Below are positions 12,501-24,749 of a DNA stretch of 64,000 nucleotides, in pieces. The notes beneath the pieces were generated by a model. The model saw only the letters and a list, made by a program, of their open reading frames with translations, did not search any database and had not been told where the DNA came from. Position 1 is the first letter of the stretch. Every line of letters starts with the position of its first letter. This DNA is from Straminergon stramineum (lineage: Eukaryota > Streptophyta > Bryopsida > Hypnales > Calliergonaceae): the NCBI GenBank assembly GCA_963920665.1, contig OY987263.1:43869218-43933217 (forward strand). Reading direction: 5' to 3'. A program made the position numbers and the translations under genes.

Positions 12501-15500
12501 CTAAAGAGGAAATTCCTCAAAAGAGACGATCGACAAGTTGATTTTGGTACGTCAGTGCCAATCTAGAGTCACATTGCAAGGGGTTGCACAACAGCATATT
12601 ACTATGAGCAATACAAAAAAAGGAGAACAGAAAACTTACAAGAATGTCCTGGCCTATCCAGGCATAGGAGTTCAGACGGTAGACGCCCCAAATGATAGAA
12701 AACGTCAAGCAAAACGGCGAAAGACACAAAGCAAGAACAGACACTGCTCCAAGAATGGGCACGTTGATGAAGGTTGCACCTGCCTTCGGAAACCACCTGT
12801 GAGGGCAATTATGCGAAATCGTCGGATTAATATTTTGTGAATGCTTTCTCGTCTCTTGATAAAGAAAATGAAAATAAGCTAAAATTTCCGAAATAAAATG
12901 AATATTCGAAAAAGATATAGAAGAGAATCAAGTACCTGCATAGAAGGGACACCAGGCATGTCTGCAAACCCTGGAAAAATACAGTTGACACCACATGTTT
13001 CCGAAGGTTAAAAGGTACCTGACTGCATAGCTTCTTGAGGAGCTACTTGGCACCCTGGGACTCACTGAACAGTGAGCCAAGAGAAGGAATCCAGACACTA
13101 CTGTGCACAATCTTCATCTCACGTTATGTTTGGAAAGGCAGGGTGCGCATATGCATTAGAATACATTGCTTCAAACGTAGGCAAGTTCTTCAATGGTTTA
13201 CTACTCCAGATTCTTTTTGTGCTACAGTGAAGAAGTTGTATACTAATCTACTCGTATAATGTTACAAGATGCTCTCTAAGAACACATCTCATGTGCAAAA
13301 TGTAGGAAGTATTCAAACAGAACGAAAAAAGAAAAAAGAAAATATTGCTAGAAGGAGAAGAAAGTAGAAACAGAGCATGACTAGGAGCTTAAATATCATG
13401 AAAGTTCATGATTCTCACCTCAAAGCCGCCGAAGCAGAAAAGAATAACCAACACCCGAATAAACCAAGCCGATATATAGAAATAGAGAAGCATTAAAAAG
13501 CATGAAGCCAACAACACAAAGAGCACCGCTGAGACCACATTGATGTCAATCACGTCATCCTTGCCCTCCTTCTCAGGCTCTCCCACATCCACAAAACCCT
13601 CAACTGGAAGCTGTGGTCGTTCCTGCTGAGATACGAAGGAATTGTACTAGTGTAAGAGGAGAGTTTTCATGTTCTTTCACCGAAGAAGGAAAATAGCATC
13701 TTCTGGCACATTCAAAGGTATGTTAACTACAACGCAGCTCGTATGGGTAGCACACAAAGATATTCGTCAATCCCATAAAAGAATTGAGGGTGCAGGTGGA
13801 GTAGTTTTACCCGTAAAGGGCCAAGAAGCCCAAATTGGACCCCGTGTTATTTAACAGTTCTGAGTTGGTCATGTGGAGACATTCTTTTGTCCAATTTCTG
13901 CTTCTTTTGTGCATCACTCGCGAAATATTCATTGATCTGGTGATAGACTACATTATTTTGGCCCATCTGAATAATACAATATGACCAGTCATTATAAACC
14001 TATGAATCCTTGGTCCATTAGTGGATAAGAGTGAATCAGGCATCGGATGCTCATACCTTCATGCGTTTGTAGTGCTCTTGTGCAGCTTCCTTAGCAGTCC
14101 AGGCTGACCAGAAAGAGGCACTCAAAATAGTGCCCACGGCCATTAACCATAGAAACGCCTCTCCTATGTCGACTAATGTCCTCCTCGGGGAATAGTGCAC
14201 CACTCTCACTGAAATCCAACAGCAAGAATATATAATTATTAATAAACTCTCACTCAATCCACCCAGGTGACCCCATCTATAGTTCGACATTTTGTCGGCA
14301 TAAGATAGAGGATACTAAATCCGAATGGTACCTGTACTGACACCCCTGGCACCGAAAAGCTCATCTACTCATAAAACTTGAGTATGACTCGGTTAGACTT
14401 ATTAGCAAGTGGGGTAAGCATGTCTATGGCCACTGCTCTTTGAATAGAAATGAGGCTCTCTAATGTCGCTTATAGTGGTCCTTACAGTGTTCAACAACCT
14501 CCCACTGTGAAATTGTTTATATAATTCATATAAAGTGATGAGATTCAATCTTAAGAGACTCGTACTGTTTATAAAGATCTCTACACAGATCTCCAAAAAG
14601 TCGCAATTTCTACATATGTTAAATTTCTTAAAGTGACGCGAATGGTATCCTTTCCCTTAGTAAGTGCTCATCTCGGTCTAAAGATTCATTGCCAAATACC
14701 TTGTAACAAAGTAACATTATCTGGAATACAGATGGTACCTTCTTGGCCGAGTTTTAAAGCCTCCTCCAGAGTGCTTCCAGCTGCCTGTGGTAACATGACG
14801 GATGAAATCACAATATCGTGAAATGTATCATTTCCGGAGCACATCATCTTGTAGAGCTCTGCGAGACATTGAAAGCAGTTCAGAACATATGTAGGCTGTC
14901 TTTTATGTACAGAAGACGCTGCCTTACATGAGAACTTTTGAGACCTACTTCGAGGCCTTCTCCTCCTTCAAAAAATTATACTAAGTAACAGCTGAGATAC
15001 AGAAATCAAGAGGGCAAGGCTGGTAAACACATAATAATAAACTAAAGACGGTTAGCAATTAGGAAATGAGGGGTACAAACCGCCATTCAGATACATTCAT
15101 AAACAAATCATGCAATAGAATTGCCGGCTAGAGGAACAACCTTCAACGTTATTTATAATGAGAATAGCGACCGCTCCTGCCTTTTGCGCCACCCTAGCCT
15201 TGGTGGTAAAATCACATTTACCTCGTCTGACAAGGGCTGCATATCCCTGAATCTGTAGAGACAAGAAAAATCACAAAGCACACGCAATTCTTCAGAATTT
15301 AACTTAAGTTAACCAGACTCCAGGAAGAACAAGGAATACCCTTAAAAACACAAATCCAAAACCTAATACAACAGACAAAATGCCCTAGTCAAACTTAGGA
15401 TCACCCAAAACTCCTTGAATTGGGCAAACCTCTCATACAAAGAACAACTTTTAGGCCTAAGTGTCCACCTTGAATTGATAGTATCAGAATCATCTCCACA

Positions 15501-17752
15501 TGCAACTTGGTGTTAGATTTGGTAACAGTTAATTTTGTACTTTTGTTATATTTATACAAATTGTCAATGATTTCAAGAAAAAAGTAACTATTATAATTTT
15601 TACATTCAAATGTGAAGAAAGTTGGATTAAAATATCAAAACATACTCAATTAACTTAAAACTTATATAGCAAGTGTGAGGAGCAATAAAATACACTCTTC
15701 AATAACAAAATCACCTTTGGCAATAATCTTCAAGTTAAATCTCACTTAAAGCACCCATGACTTTGACATGTAGAACTTACAAGTACAATAAGTCATTCAA
15801 CATTAATCCAATAAATGACCAAGACCATTTTTCACCTTCAAAAAGTGAGCTATGAACAAAAAAAAGGAGCCAAAAGTTTCTTTAAAATTTAACCTCTTTT
15901 GAATTTTAATTGTAAGATCTTAAACTAGACATGTTATAGAGAAAAAGAATAGAAAAAATCACTTGTGAAATGAAGGATAATAATGTTTGATAACAAGGGG
16001 GTTGGAAATTTGAAAGTGGCTTAAATTCCTTCGATCCTCTATTTGCATGTCAACTAAAATCATAGTTATGTAAAATATAACATGTTAAAAGAAATAATAC
16101 AAATTCATATTTACCTTATTTCAAAATCTACTCTACAATTTTGGAGATGTATTTTAAAAAATTCAATGTTTTTGAGGCTCACCTCAAAGAGCTCTTAAGA
16201 CTCGAAAATCAGGTTTTGCAATGGAATTCATTGCCCAGAAAAATGAATAGAAAGATCTCAACTACTTTATTTTCAAAAATATTCATTTAATCAGAAAATA
16301 GACTTGAGCACCAATTCATTAGAAAGATGATACTAAAAATAAAAATTCAACTTCAAATTTTTGTCAACACCAAAACGTGATACCTTGGGCATTTAAGACC
16401 TAAATATTATAATTTTATAAATTGGAGAAAAAACTAGTTCTGAAAAACATTCACCCAAAACGTGAATCTACAGGTTTGGACTTCGGACGAGAAAGCTATG
16501 GCTACACTGATATCCGATTAGTGAGGCAGCAAAATAAGTGTCATTCTTGTGATTAGTATCAATGCAGTAGAATTTTATTCTGCACTGATTAGAAATAGTG
16601 TGACTTTGGTAAGTCAACGTAGCACGCACTAATAGGATAAATCAGGGAATTCTAAATTGGTCTTCAAAACCTGAGGGTTACGATGAGTCATAAAAAAAAA
16701 AAATCCCTGCGTCTCAAGGTTAAAAGGACCTACAGTCTTGTTAGAATCAGTGCATGCGTCTTCGGGATCCAACTTTGCCAGTGGGACAGTATGCGCTTCT
16801 TTTTCATGCTTGTCGATCACCTTGCCGAATCGTGCACCGACTCCTACAACTTCTGGTTCCTCGACTCCTTCAATCCAGTTCCTAATTTTGACCTGCAGCA
16901 CAATTCTCCGTCACTTTAACATCACTTTGTCTCAACCGATTCACACAAACGATACATATCCACAGATTACTAATAGCTATAAGTCAGGAAATGGAACATT
17001 CCTTTATAATAATCCAATCCAGTTCAAGCCAGCGCAGTGGCGCACATGTGATTCGTTTTAATCATTTCTCCAAGGTCCAAGAGGAGCACATGTGGGAAAA
17101 CCGTGCCCTCCACTCATTCTGCACAGTTTTTGCCTTGACCGATAAGTATAGATTCGGCCGTTGGCCTGATAGTACATAACACGACAAATCACTTAGAGTA
17201 CACAATTTCTGGGGGCACTAGAATCATTAAAAATTCTTAGAAACACAGTTTATAATTCTAGAAATCCCACACCGGGAAGACATTAAAAAATATCGCTGGG
17301 CCAATGCCACCAAATGTTGTTCAGAGGCCTCGTTACTATTCACTTGCCATCAATCACACGTACCAGAGTAGTAAGAAGTCCAAGCAATTGAAATATTCCA
17401 AAATAGAGAGGATTTATTTTCAAGCTGATCGAATCAACATATTTCTAGTCATAAAAAAATTCTAAATTACACAACACATGATGAGGAAAAACCTAAGATT
17501 TAATGAAGCAAAACAGAGAAAGAAAGAAAGCAATCACAAAGCAGCGAGAAAACACGAAGAGCACAGGGACACGAAGCGCACCAGCACGTAGCTGTTAGAG
17601 CATCCCGGCTGCGACGGCCCCGCCGGATCATCATTTTCGATATCATCGTCCGCCATACAAGGCCGCACCGCCACAAAACAAACCACAACCAGCAACAGCA
17701 GCACCAAAAATCCCCGGCCACAGCTATAGCAGCTTCCTCCTCTCCCCGACAT
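9594..17752 (-). CDS. SPPL: signal peptide peptidase-like intramembrane aspartyl protease, 14 exons
   Basis: Joining GT..AG exons on the minus strand gives an uninterrupted 555-residue protein. Exons are 17752-17582, 16892-16734, 15252-15141, 14858-14739, 14208-14057, 13622-13419, 12970-12936, 12796-12640, 12190-12137, 11877-11785, 11533-11391, 10593-10523, 10272-10189 and 9706-9594; all phases agree. It has an N-terminal signal peptide (hydrophobic core about residues 15-29), a lumenal protease-associated (PA) domain (about 51-185), then a multi-pass membrane domain. The GxGD protease motifs are all present: YD (Tyr400-Asp401 in FFYDVFWVF), GFGD with catalytic Asp454, and PAL (508-510 in QPALLY). 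This family cuts type II membrane proteins inside endosomal, vacuolar or Golgi membranes, and PA-bearing SPPLs are the usual plant type. The start is the ATG at 17,752; the in-frame GTG upstream is not needed. One oddity is VAQGDKS after TM6, where many homologues have VARGDKS. Intron 2 (15,253-16,733) carries a family X repeat. Confidence 0.95.
10795..11035 (+). repeat. dispersed repeat family Z, copy in SPPL intron
   Basis: About 240 bp in the intron between exons 11 and 12 match 19,855-20,085 on the same strand. Shared words include 'gtgacatcatctactttata', 'ttggaacc' and 'gacaaaaaac'. The copies are diverged, with no coding capacity. Confidence 0.7.
15300..16480. repeat. repeat insertion within SPPL intron 2 (family X copy 3)
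   Basis: Intron 2 is enlarged by AT-rich repeat. 15,890-16,160 matches family X at 8,080-8,350 ('taaactagacatgttata', 'ataatgtttgataacaaggg'), and 'ccttgggcattta' at 16,383 matches the family boundary in the other orientation. The splice sites of the flanking exons (donor at 16,733, acceptor at 15,253) are untouched. Confidence 0.65.
16545..16650 (+). repeat. short dispersed repeat family V, copy 1
   Basis: 'aatagtgtgactttggtaa' followed by a diverged tail ending in 'ggataaatca' is shared with 18,490-18,565 and 33,730-33,785. The copy sits in SPPL intron 2. No coding content. Confidence 0.5.
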
Positions 17753-17772
17753 CGCACCTCCCTTCAATTCCA

Positions 17773-17820
17773 CTCCTCCTCCTCCTCCTCCTCTCCTCTC
17801 CTCTCCTCTCCTCTCCTCTC
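17773..17820. repeat. CTC/CTCTC microsatellite in SPPL 5' leader
   Basis: A (CTC)n run passes into (TCTCC)n just upstream of the SPPL start codon on its 5' side. On the transcribed (minus) strand this is a purine-rich GGAGA/GAG tract in the likely 5' untranslated region. Such repeats vary in length between individuals. Confidence 0.85.
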
Positions 17821-17979
17821 ACTGCAATACTCTGCAATTGCAACACTCTCCCATAGCGTCCCCCCGCGATCTCTCCCTGGTCAAATCGCCATTAAATCTT
17901 TCTCGCATTATGATCCAAAAGAGTTCGTGAGAAACGTCTAGGGTCTATATGTGAGAAAGAAATGGATATGGTGGAATCG

Positions 17980-18130
17980 GAACTCCTAATTTTCAAGTAG
18001 CGATGGTTTAGACACTTGCTTCCCCCGGGGAAGTCCAATGCGAGCACGGCTAAGGACGGCACCTATGCTACGGCGACGAGGATGCCGCTCGGGAGCCGCT
18101 GCATTGCGGAGCTCCTTGTAAAGCAACTGT
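17980..18130. other. small GC-rich island upstream of SPPL
   Basis: The stretch around 18,015-18,120 is clearly richer in G+C than its surroundings and includes 'cttcccccggggaag'. It may be the SPPL promoter or first-exon region. A plus-strand frame is open for about 45 codons here, but it matches no family I recognise. Confidence 0.35.
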
Positions 18131-18489
18131 CATGCTGCCTTTCTATATTAGAGTGTGGAGTTTCGTAGTAAGTCAATTAGGGGTGGTTTACAAGAGCAGA
18201 GAAAGCGTTCCTTGGAGTCTTTATAACTTAATGGGAGTGGGAGGGTTTACACTTATTAGGTCAAGGCACGTAGGAGAGAAAGAGAAAGAGCTTAGTGAAG
18301 AGAAGAGTAACATGGCCTCCTTTGGGTGGATAGTAAGTTAGTAGTGAATAGTTCAACAAATGTTGATCTTATCAAAACATGGAGTTCAAGGATGTATCTT
18401 GTCGGTAAAGGTGCCAAAGTAGTATTATCTTCAAAAGTAGGACTAAGTAGGATAATTTTATATTTGTGGAAAGTAGAACAATATGGGAA

Positions 18490-18565
18490 TATTTCAAATT
18501 GTACTAATTTGAAATAGTGTGACTCTAATAAATCAATGTCAAATGCATTGTTGAATAGGACAAGT
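18490..18565 (+). repeat. short dispersed repeat family V, copy 2
   Basis: Shares 'tttgaaatagtgtgactct', then 'aataggacaa', with 16,590-16,640 and 33,730-33,785. Confidence 0.45.
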
Positions 18566-19512
18566 TAGTGTACTTGTTTGCTCTATTGGTTCATAGTAAG
18601 GAGAAGCAAAAGTGGTTTCTTTCATTGCTAATTCAATGAACCATTTGTAGAAGAAAAAGTAGTATTTGACAAAGTGTTCAACCTCAAAAAAAATGCATTT
18701 TTTTGGTAATGCAAAAGAGAACATGTGAACATTTTCAAGCATTAGTTGCACACTTTTCATCCCTGAAATGGCATAGTGGGAGAATTATATTATTCGAGTC
18801 TTGGTGTAAGCTAGGGAGTATGAAATTTTGATCAATCTAATGCATACCTTAAGTTTATTAGTTTGTTTTGTTTTGTTTTGATTGTTTGTTTGTTATGTTG
18901 AGATCTCCTGAACCATGAGTTCCCTAGTCATGTTTTTGGTACCGTCACAAAACCCTCGGCAAGGAAGGGTGCACATGCTTCATTTTGTGGTGTTTGGACC
19001 TACGGTGTGAAAGTTATTAAATTTTGAAGTTATTTTTGAATTAGAAAATTACTTTCAATTGTGATTGTAACTTAGTACTGACTTACTGACTAGAAGCTAT
19101 TCACACTTGCGCAGTAGCGAAAAGCGGTGTTTTGGAGGTACTGTACCTGCCTGCACACCTCATGTTGTTGTGCCCACTGCCCAGTGTCAAGTGCAATGTG
19201 CCTGACTGAGTGGGGTGCATTGACTGATGATGGAGTATTGATTTCTATGAGGAGAAGTTTGTGTACCTTCAGTTCCTAACGTAACGTACTCCAGTTGAAA
19301 ATTCTGCTATCAAATGGTTTGGTAGTTGAAGCACCGAAACCATCTGGATAAAGAAAACTTCAGTACAGTAGCCAGTTCTCCTCATTCACACAGTACAGTC
19401 TGTACTCTGTACAGTACAGTAGAAGCTTACAGTTCCTGTAAGTAAGTTATAGCAATTTCTTGTAACATTTTCTATCATGAAGGCTGGGGCGTGTGGGAAT
19501 TTACTGTACTTT

Positions 19513-19667
19513 TCTTTTTCTTTTTTTAATACACAAATGTAACGGAATTTCATTGCAGGAGAAAAAAAATTACAAACTAGCCAGCCACAAGTGGCCTGGC
19601 CAGGGACACAAAGACAACAGCACAGACAACAACAAGATGGACCCACAGAGAATAAGTGCTCCACAGC
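19513..19667 (-). mobile_element. 5'-truncated poly-A retroposon (SINE/LINE tail), copy 1
   Basis: The insert is bounded by a perfect 16-bp target duplication, GAATTTACTGTACTTT, at 19,497-19,512 and 19,668-19,683. On the minus strand it ends in an A-rich tail (plus-strand ttttctttttcttttttt) preceded by 'caatgaaattccgtt'. The same 3' end is shared with 49,086-49,331. A target duplication of this length plus an A-tail is the signature of target-primed reverse transcription. The body is only 155 bp, so it is either 5'-truncated or a short non-autonomous element. Confidence 0.85.
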
Positions 19668-19854
19668 GAATTTACTGTACTTTAAAATAAAATGCTGGAA
19701 TGGGAAGCGACAATTCAAAAATTTCTATAGTTATCTGAAAAACTGCCACCAGGGCCCCAAGGTTCCCCATGGTTCAATTGTATTGTTTCCTCTACCAATG
19801 GAAAATTGTCCATATGTTTCCCAAACAAAAAAAGTTCCAATAGTTTTGAATAGT

Positions 19855-20085
19855 AAGTTAACCCTTAAAGGACGGATTGGTGACTGTGGAAATCCTCTCT
19901 TTTGGAACCATGTGACATCATCTACTTTATAAAATCCAAAAATATTCATTGGAGGTCAAAGTATTGTGCAAGATCTCTCCTTTTTGCACAAAATTCCAAG
20001 GGTAAACAATTGTACTTCTGTCTTACATAGGAAGATTCTTTGTCATCCATGAGACAAAAAACGTTTGTGTCAACATTTAAGGTAG
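19855..20085 (+). repeat. dispersed repeat family Z, copy 2
   Basis: Matches 10,795-11,035 in the SPPL intron, with shared 'gtgacatcatctactttata' and 'gacaaaaaac'. Non-coding. Confidence 0.7.
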
Positions 20086-20579
20086 GAGGTCCATAAAGTG
20101 CTCATCTAAGAGGTGAAACCGGGATTTGTGGAGGTAAAACTTCTTGAAATATTTTTCAGTAAATTATCCTTGAAAGATAAATGGAATTGGCATCTAACCC
20201 CAATTGTTTCATTTTTTGGAGTTTTGTAGAATTAGTTCTGAATTTTTGAAGTTGAAATGGCATAGGGCTCTAAAATCATCCACCTCCTTAATGTACACTA
20301 TTTGTACAACATTGGTACAATGAAAAAAAAACATGTTCAAGTAGTGTACATTTATAAAGGTGGGCAATTTTAGAGCTTGAGTGCTTTTAAAACCTCCAAC
20401 CTTAAAGATTCAGTATTGCAAAAGGAAGTTGCACTACTGAATTGCACGAGAGGCCGAGGGACCCAACTCTCACTTAAAGTTCAAGATTCTGTTGGTATGA
20501 GTGAATAGGCAAATGGCAAAGTCATTCTTTAACTTAATTGGGAAAAAAAAGTTCTTTAGTGTATGATACTAACCTTCTC

Positions 20580-22820
20580 TTTAATTGTACAAGTGAAAAA
20601 AGGGAGGGAGGGAGAGGGAGAGAGAGATGCACTATTTTTCAAGTCACCCTAAGATTGGGTGCTTTCAAACATTTCATGATCAATGCATTACTTATACATG
20701 ACATTTAAGCATTTTCAAATTTACAGCATATCCCATGAATCCAATTCATCCTCTCTAGCCAAGGAATGTTTATGTGTGATACATTTTACTTGATTGGGAG
20801 GGTGGGTGGGTACCACACACATACCGCTCATACAATGATACTACAATGGTCTGTGATCATAATGAAATTTGTAAGCAAACTTGAGCATGTCTCAATTAAA
20901 CTTGTTTTTTAAGAAGTATAATGATAGGCTTGTGTAATTGATTAGTTTTTGTGCCTCCACTATTCCATCCCATTATTACTCAAACATCAGTACAACTCCT
21001 GAGAATTTGTACCAATATAAATCCTACTGATCAATAGCTCAAGTCATTGTAGCTAGTTACTATACTTAACATCTATCTATCTATCTAATCCACATAGATC
21101 ACAAGTAGAGGGGGAACATTTTAAGCACATTGTATGAAAACTTTGCACACGCTGATGTGTGATCACATCTTGAGGAGACAAGCCTCACATGCACCCATAT
21201 CCCACAACAAACTCAAAGTTAGTTACAAGACATATACAAGGTGTCAACAACATGTCTCCAAGTTATTATCCTAGCTAAAGATCTAGTCACACAAGCATTA
21301 TGCAAGTTATTGAATCCAAACAACAAATTCAATCGTCATGGCATTATTCCAACAACATTCAACCTCAACTCTCTCGTAACTACACAAAACCTGGGAAGTC
21401 ATTTTGGTATCCATGGAACTAGGGCAGATAAGTTCCACACTCCAAGCACTACTCTTCCCATGCCGGATTTCTTGGGATGCTATGGAAATTGAAGGGCTAC
21501 AAAGTTTAGAAATTGTTGGGCTACAATGCATTAGTGCTGAAATGTGCACAATTGTTCTTTCTCCTTATGGCAATGAAGGACACCATAAGGCGCCTCTGCA
21601 AGTTTGGTGGGGCGATGGAGACTTGTTGTTCCATGGTGAGATTCCACATGGCAAGAACCCATGTGCTTCCCATCATATTACTCGGGTCGATATTCACATA
21701 GAAATACCCTGCTGGGAGACTAAAGTGATGCCAAAATGACTGAGTATGTGAGCAAGTATGCATAGGACATAGTTTGCTTGTGTGGTTGAAGATCACACCG
21801 CTTTCATTTTGAAGCAGTGTGTGGCACAATTGATTTTTATTTTTTGTTTCTCAGGCCGTTTTCTCTAGTGTGTGCCTTACGAGGTCACATACTAATTATA
21901 TTTGTGCTAAATAACACAAAATCAGAGAGAGAGAACTTGACACCCCGATACTAGGTAGTTTCAAACAATTCCCAGATTCATAATAGATAAGTCAAATATC
22001 ACTACGATACTAGTGAAATCCACATATTTGTAGAACATTGTAACTCATCATAAAGACTTGTGTTTTAGAGGAATCTTTCCTCATCCCACTAGTAGGGAGG
22101 GTGGGTCCAATATATTTCCATACCATTTGAAAATATAGTATAACCCCAACATTCCAAAGAGAATTAGGCTATCATAAGAGTCTCATGAACATCACGGGAT
22201 TTTGAGTAACACGACTACTAAGGTTGCGGAGGAAAAGAATATATCAAGAAAACCAAAATTATCCCAAGATTGCGTGAGCATGTATTGGTGTCATATAGCA
22301 CCATCCCAATTTGATCACTATGTCTTTTTTTGTAGTTCAAACCCCACCAAAAAGGAAGGTGTTGCTATTGTGCGAGCAATTCTATAACAACTAGCGTAGG
22401 AGAAGTAATATTTTTCAAGTAACGGTGCGAATTATTTGAGTCCATTGATAGGGTTATGAGAAGTAAAATTAGATTTCACAGAAGTGCATTTAATCACCAA
22501 AGTCATGTGACTACTAAAAAACTTATACCATCAATGAAATTTATCAAAAATACAAAGAATGTAAGATCATTGATAGTTCCAGATCATGCAACCTCAAAAA
22601 ATTCTAAGGCATCCACGATCTTTTGACAAAGCAATAGATCAAATTTTTTGAGAATAGAAAAAGTGGTGAACCTACAATCTGTTTTTTTCCAAAAGTTGGA
22701 AGGAAAGCTCTTCACCTACGTCCATGCAAACAAACACACAAACTACGTGTTAGTTTATGTGCATGAGGTGTCTTCAGAGTTTTCCTAGTTGTTATCCTTG
22801 TCACCATCTTCCAATAAAAA
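20580..22820 (+). repeat. repeat block A (first copy)
   Basis: Matches 24,750-26,250 and 28,880-29,500 in order. Shared landmarks are 'ttttcaagtcacc', 'ttgaggagaca(a/g)gcctcac', 'gtctcc(a/t)agttattatcct', a 'gggagggtgggt' box twice, and 'gaggtgtctt..cctagttgt'. Copies are roughly 70-80 percent similar by eye. No gag or pol motifs were seen, so if it is the inside of an LTR element it is non-autonomous. The short overlapping ORFs at 21,241-21,829 are chance frames. Confidence 0.6.
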
Positions 22821-22919
22821 AATACAAAGTAGGTTAAGTATGAACTTTGACGTAATGTAAAGAAAGTATCATGCAAGTGAAAAAAATCTCTTCAATAAGG
22901 AAACTTGTTCCCTGGGGTT

Positions 22920-24070
22920 GTGTCACGACCCTCATCACAAGGCATGCCCGTGCCACCTTGGTGAGCAAGGGGGACATTGGGGGTGACTCCCCAAGCCTTG
23001 CAAGAGATGAGGTGAGGGGGACTAGGAGTCCCGAGCGATCAGAGCGAGGTAGCGCTCTGATCCGGACGAATTTGGGGGCGTGTGATACATGCTTGGAAAG
23101 GTCTTGAGAAGACGCTTCCAGCCGTCCAAAGAACGCGTGATTTGGACTTGCGAGTCAAAAGTTATGGGCGTTCAAAGTTGGGGGTGTCCCGGTCGCGCTG
23201 GGAGTGCCCTGGCCGCGCCGGGAGTGTCCCGAATCTTTGGAGGGCGATATCGTTGCGAGTACTTGTCCGAATGGAGCAAGTGAGTAGTCCATCGGCATCT
23301 ACGCGTCGCGTAGATGTCGAAAATGGGGTCGCATGTGCGATTTGGATCCCGGACCGCAAAGTTATGCCGGGTGGAAGTTCGGGAGTCCCAAAGTAGTGCG
23401 AATCGGGAGAAATGGGTGGTCTTCCAAGATGGGGTGCATCTTGGGGGTTCCCGGTGACCTCTAGCATGGGGGGGGGGCTGCCGAATCCCGCAGAGAGTAC
23501 TACGAGGAGGGGTGGTCTCCCTCCTCACTCTCGGATGGTGCCATGGTGAGCCTAAGTGGCCTCGGGTGGTGAGGCTAGTGTTGGAGCCTCACCACCACTT
23601 GTGTGTTACCATGGAGTGCTTGTGCACTCCTTGATACTGGTTGGGTGGTGTCCCACTTCACATTAGGCCATGGTGTGAGTCCCGATTAGTGAGTCCCAAA
23701 GTGAGTTGGGTTAGGCCTAGTGGGGAGTTGGGTCCCATTCAAGGGCGGTTAGCACCGGTGGGAGTAGTGCCTCACCGAGTGCTTGGACATCAATGGAAGT
23801 TCCGCCCCATGTCATCAAATGACATGCCCGGTGTCTTGTGGGAGTTAAGTATTGGAAGAAAAGGATTGGGAGTCACGGAGGAATGGGGAACCCCGTGACT
23901 TGGGTTGGAACCTAACATTGTGGGTGCATGGCATGTGCAGTGTTAGGAGAGCGTGAACCTTAGTGGCACTAAGGTGCTAAGTGTTTGGAAAGTGAGCTTA
24001 AGGTGGTAAGTGTCACTAAGAGGCGCGACAAGTTGTGCAAAGGAGCTCTACGTTGTCTTGAGGCCATTGC
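22920..24070 (+). mobile_element. LTR retrotransposon fragment: 3' end plus LTR
   Basis: A GC-richer island in an AT-rich setting. A purine-rich tract, tttggggg (23,071-23,078), is followed at 23,081 by TGTGATACATGC, as expected for a polypurine tract and the TG start of a 3' LTR. Upstream is a perfect 10-bp stem, GATCAGAGCG/CGCTCTGATC (about 23,038-23,063). Inside the LTR is another stem-loop, ggtggtgaggct/agcctcaccacc, near 23,567. No matching 5' LTR, primer-binding site or pol domain is in the window. The 3' boundary (put here near 24,070) is not resolved. The overlapping frames at 22,871-23,898 are open on several strands because of GC content and are not supported as genes. Confidence 0.5.
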
Positions 24071-24749
24071 ATAGAATGCACTACTTGACAACTCCCACTC
24101 ATTGTTCACCAAGTGATACTGTAGCTATAGTGGACAAACTATCAGCTATGAACGTGTCAATGCAAAAGAGTGCCCCTATAGAATTTGTTCTAGAATTGCA
24201 TAATAACGTAATATTCATCATTTTGAGGGATCAGGGACCTCTCAAATTAACCATATCCATTTAGGTTGATTTAGTTGCCATCATTGATAAAACAACAATT
24301 TCCATTAAAATAAGAGTAAGAATGTTTCTAAAATTGAAACTATTTAGGTCAAATTAACCATGTCCATTTAGGTTGTAAGTCTTTCTGGGGTTCTTGATGA
24401 CCCTAAGTGATCTTCTAATCACACATGTGAAGGCCGTCCATTTGTCCTACATACATTGGCAAGAGTGGGGTGTTTAGTGGGGTGTAATTTTGCAATCCAT
24501 GTAATACCATGAGTATGTGTCTTGAACTAGTACTTACAATGTTCCGGTGCTAGAATCTTCACTAGTATTGAAGCCCACTACATCCACTACTAAAGCCTCT
24601 AGTGTGTGTGAAGGTACTGTTTGTTAAAATATGGTAGTATTTACTGTGTTTTTTGCAAAACAAGCCTATGTGCATCACAACCTCAGAGGTTATCGTATGT
24701 ACTTTCTAAGGAAAGCTTAATAAAAATATTTTTTGACCCTATCATAATG

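Noticed and set aside
17500..17757. Minus-strand frame over SPPL exon 1 in another phase
   Set aside because: It does not join to the next exon in phase, whereas the ATG at 17,752 frame does and gives the signal peptide.
23172..23528. Overlapping open frames on both strands of the GC-rich island
   Set aside because: All frames are open because of GC content. The sequence has LTR features and no retroelement protein motif.
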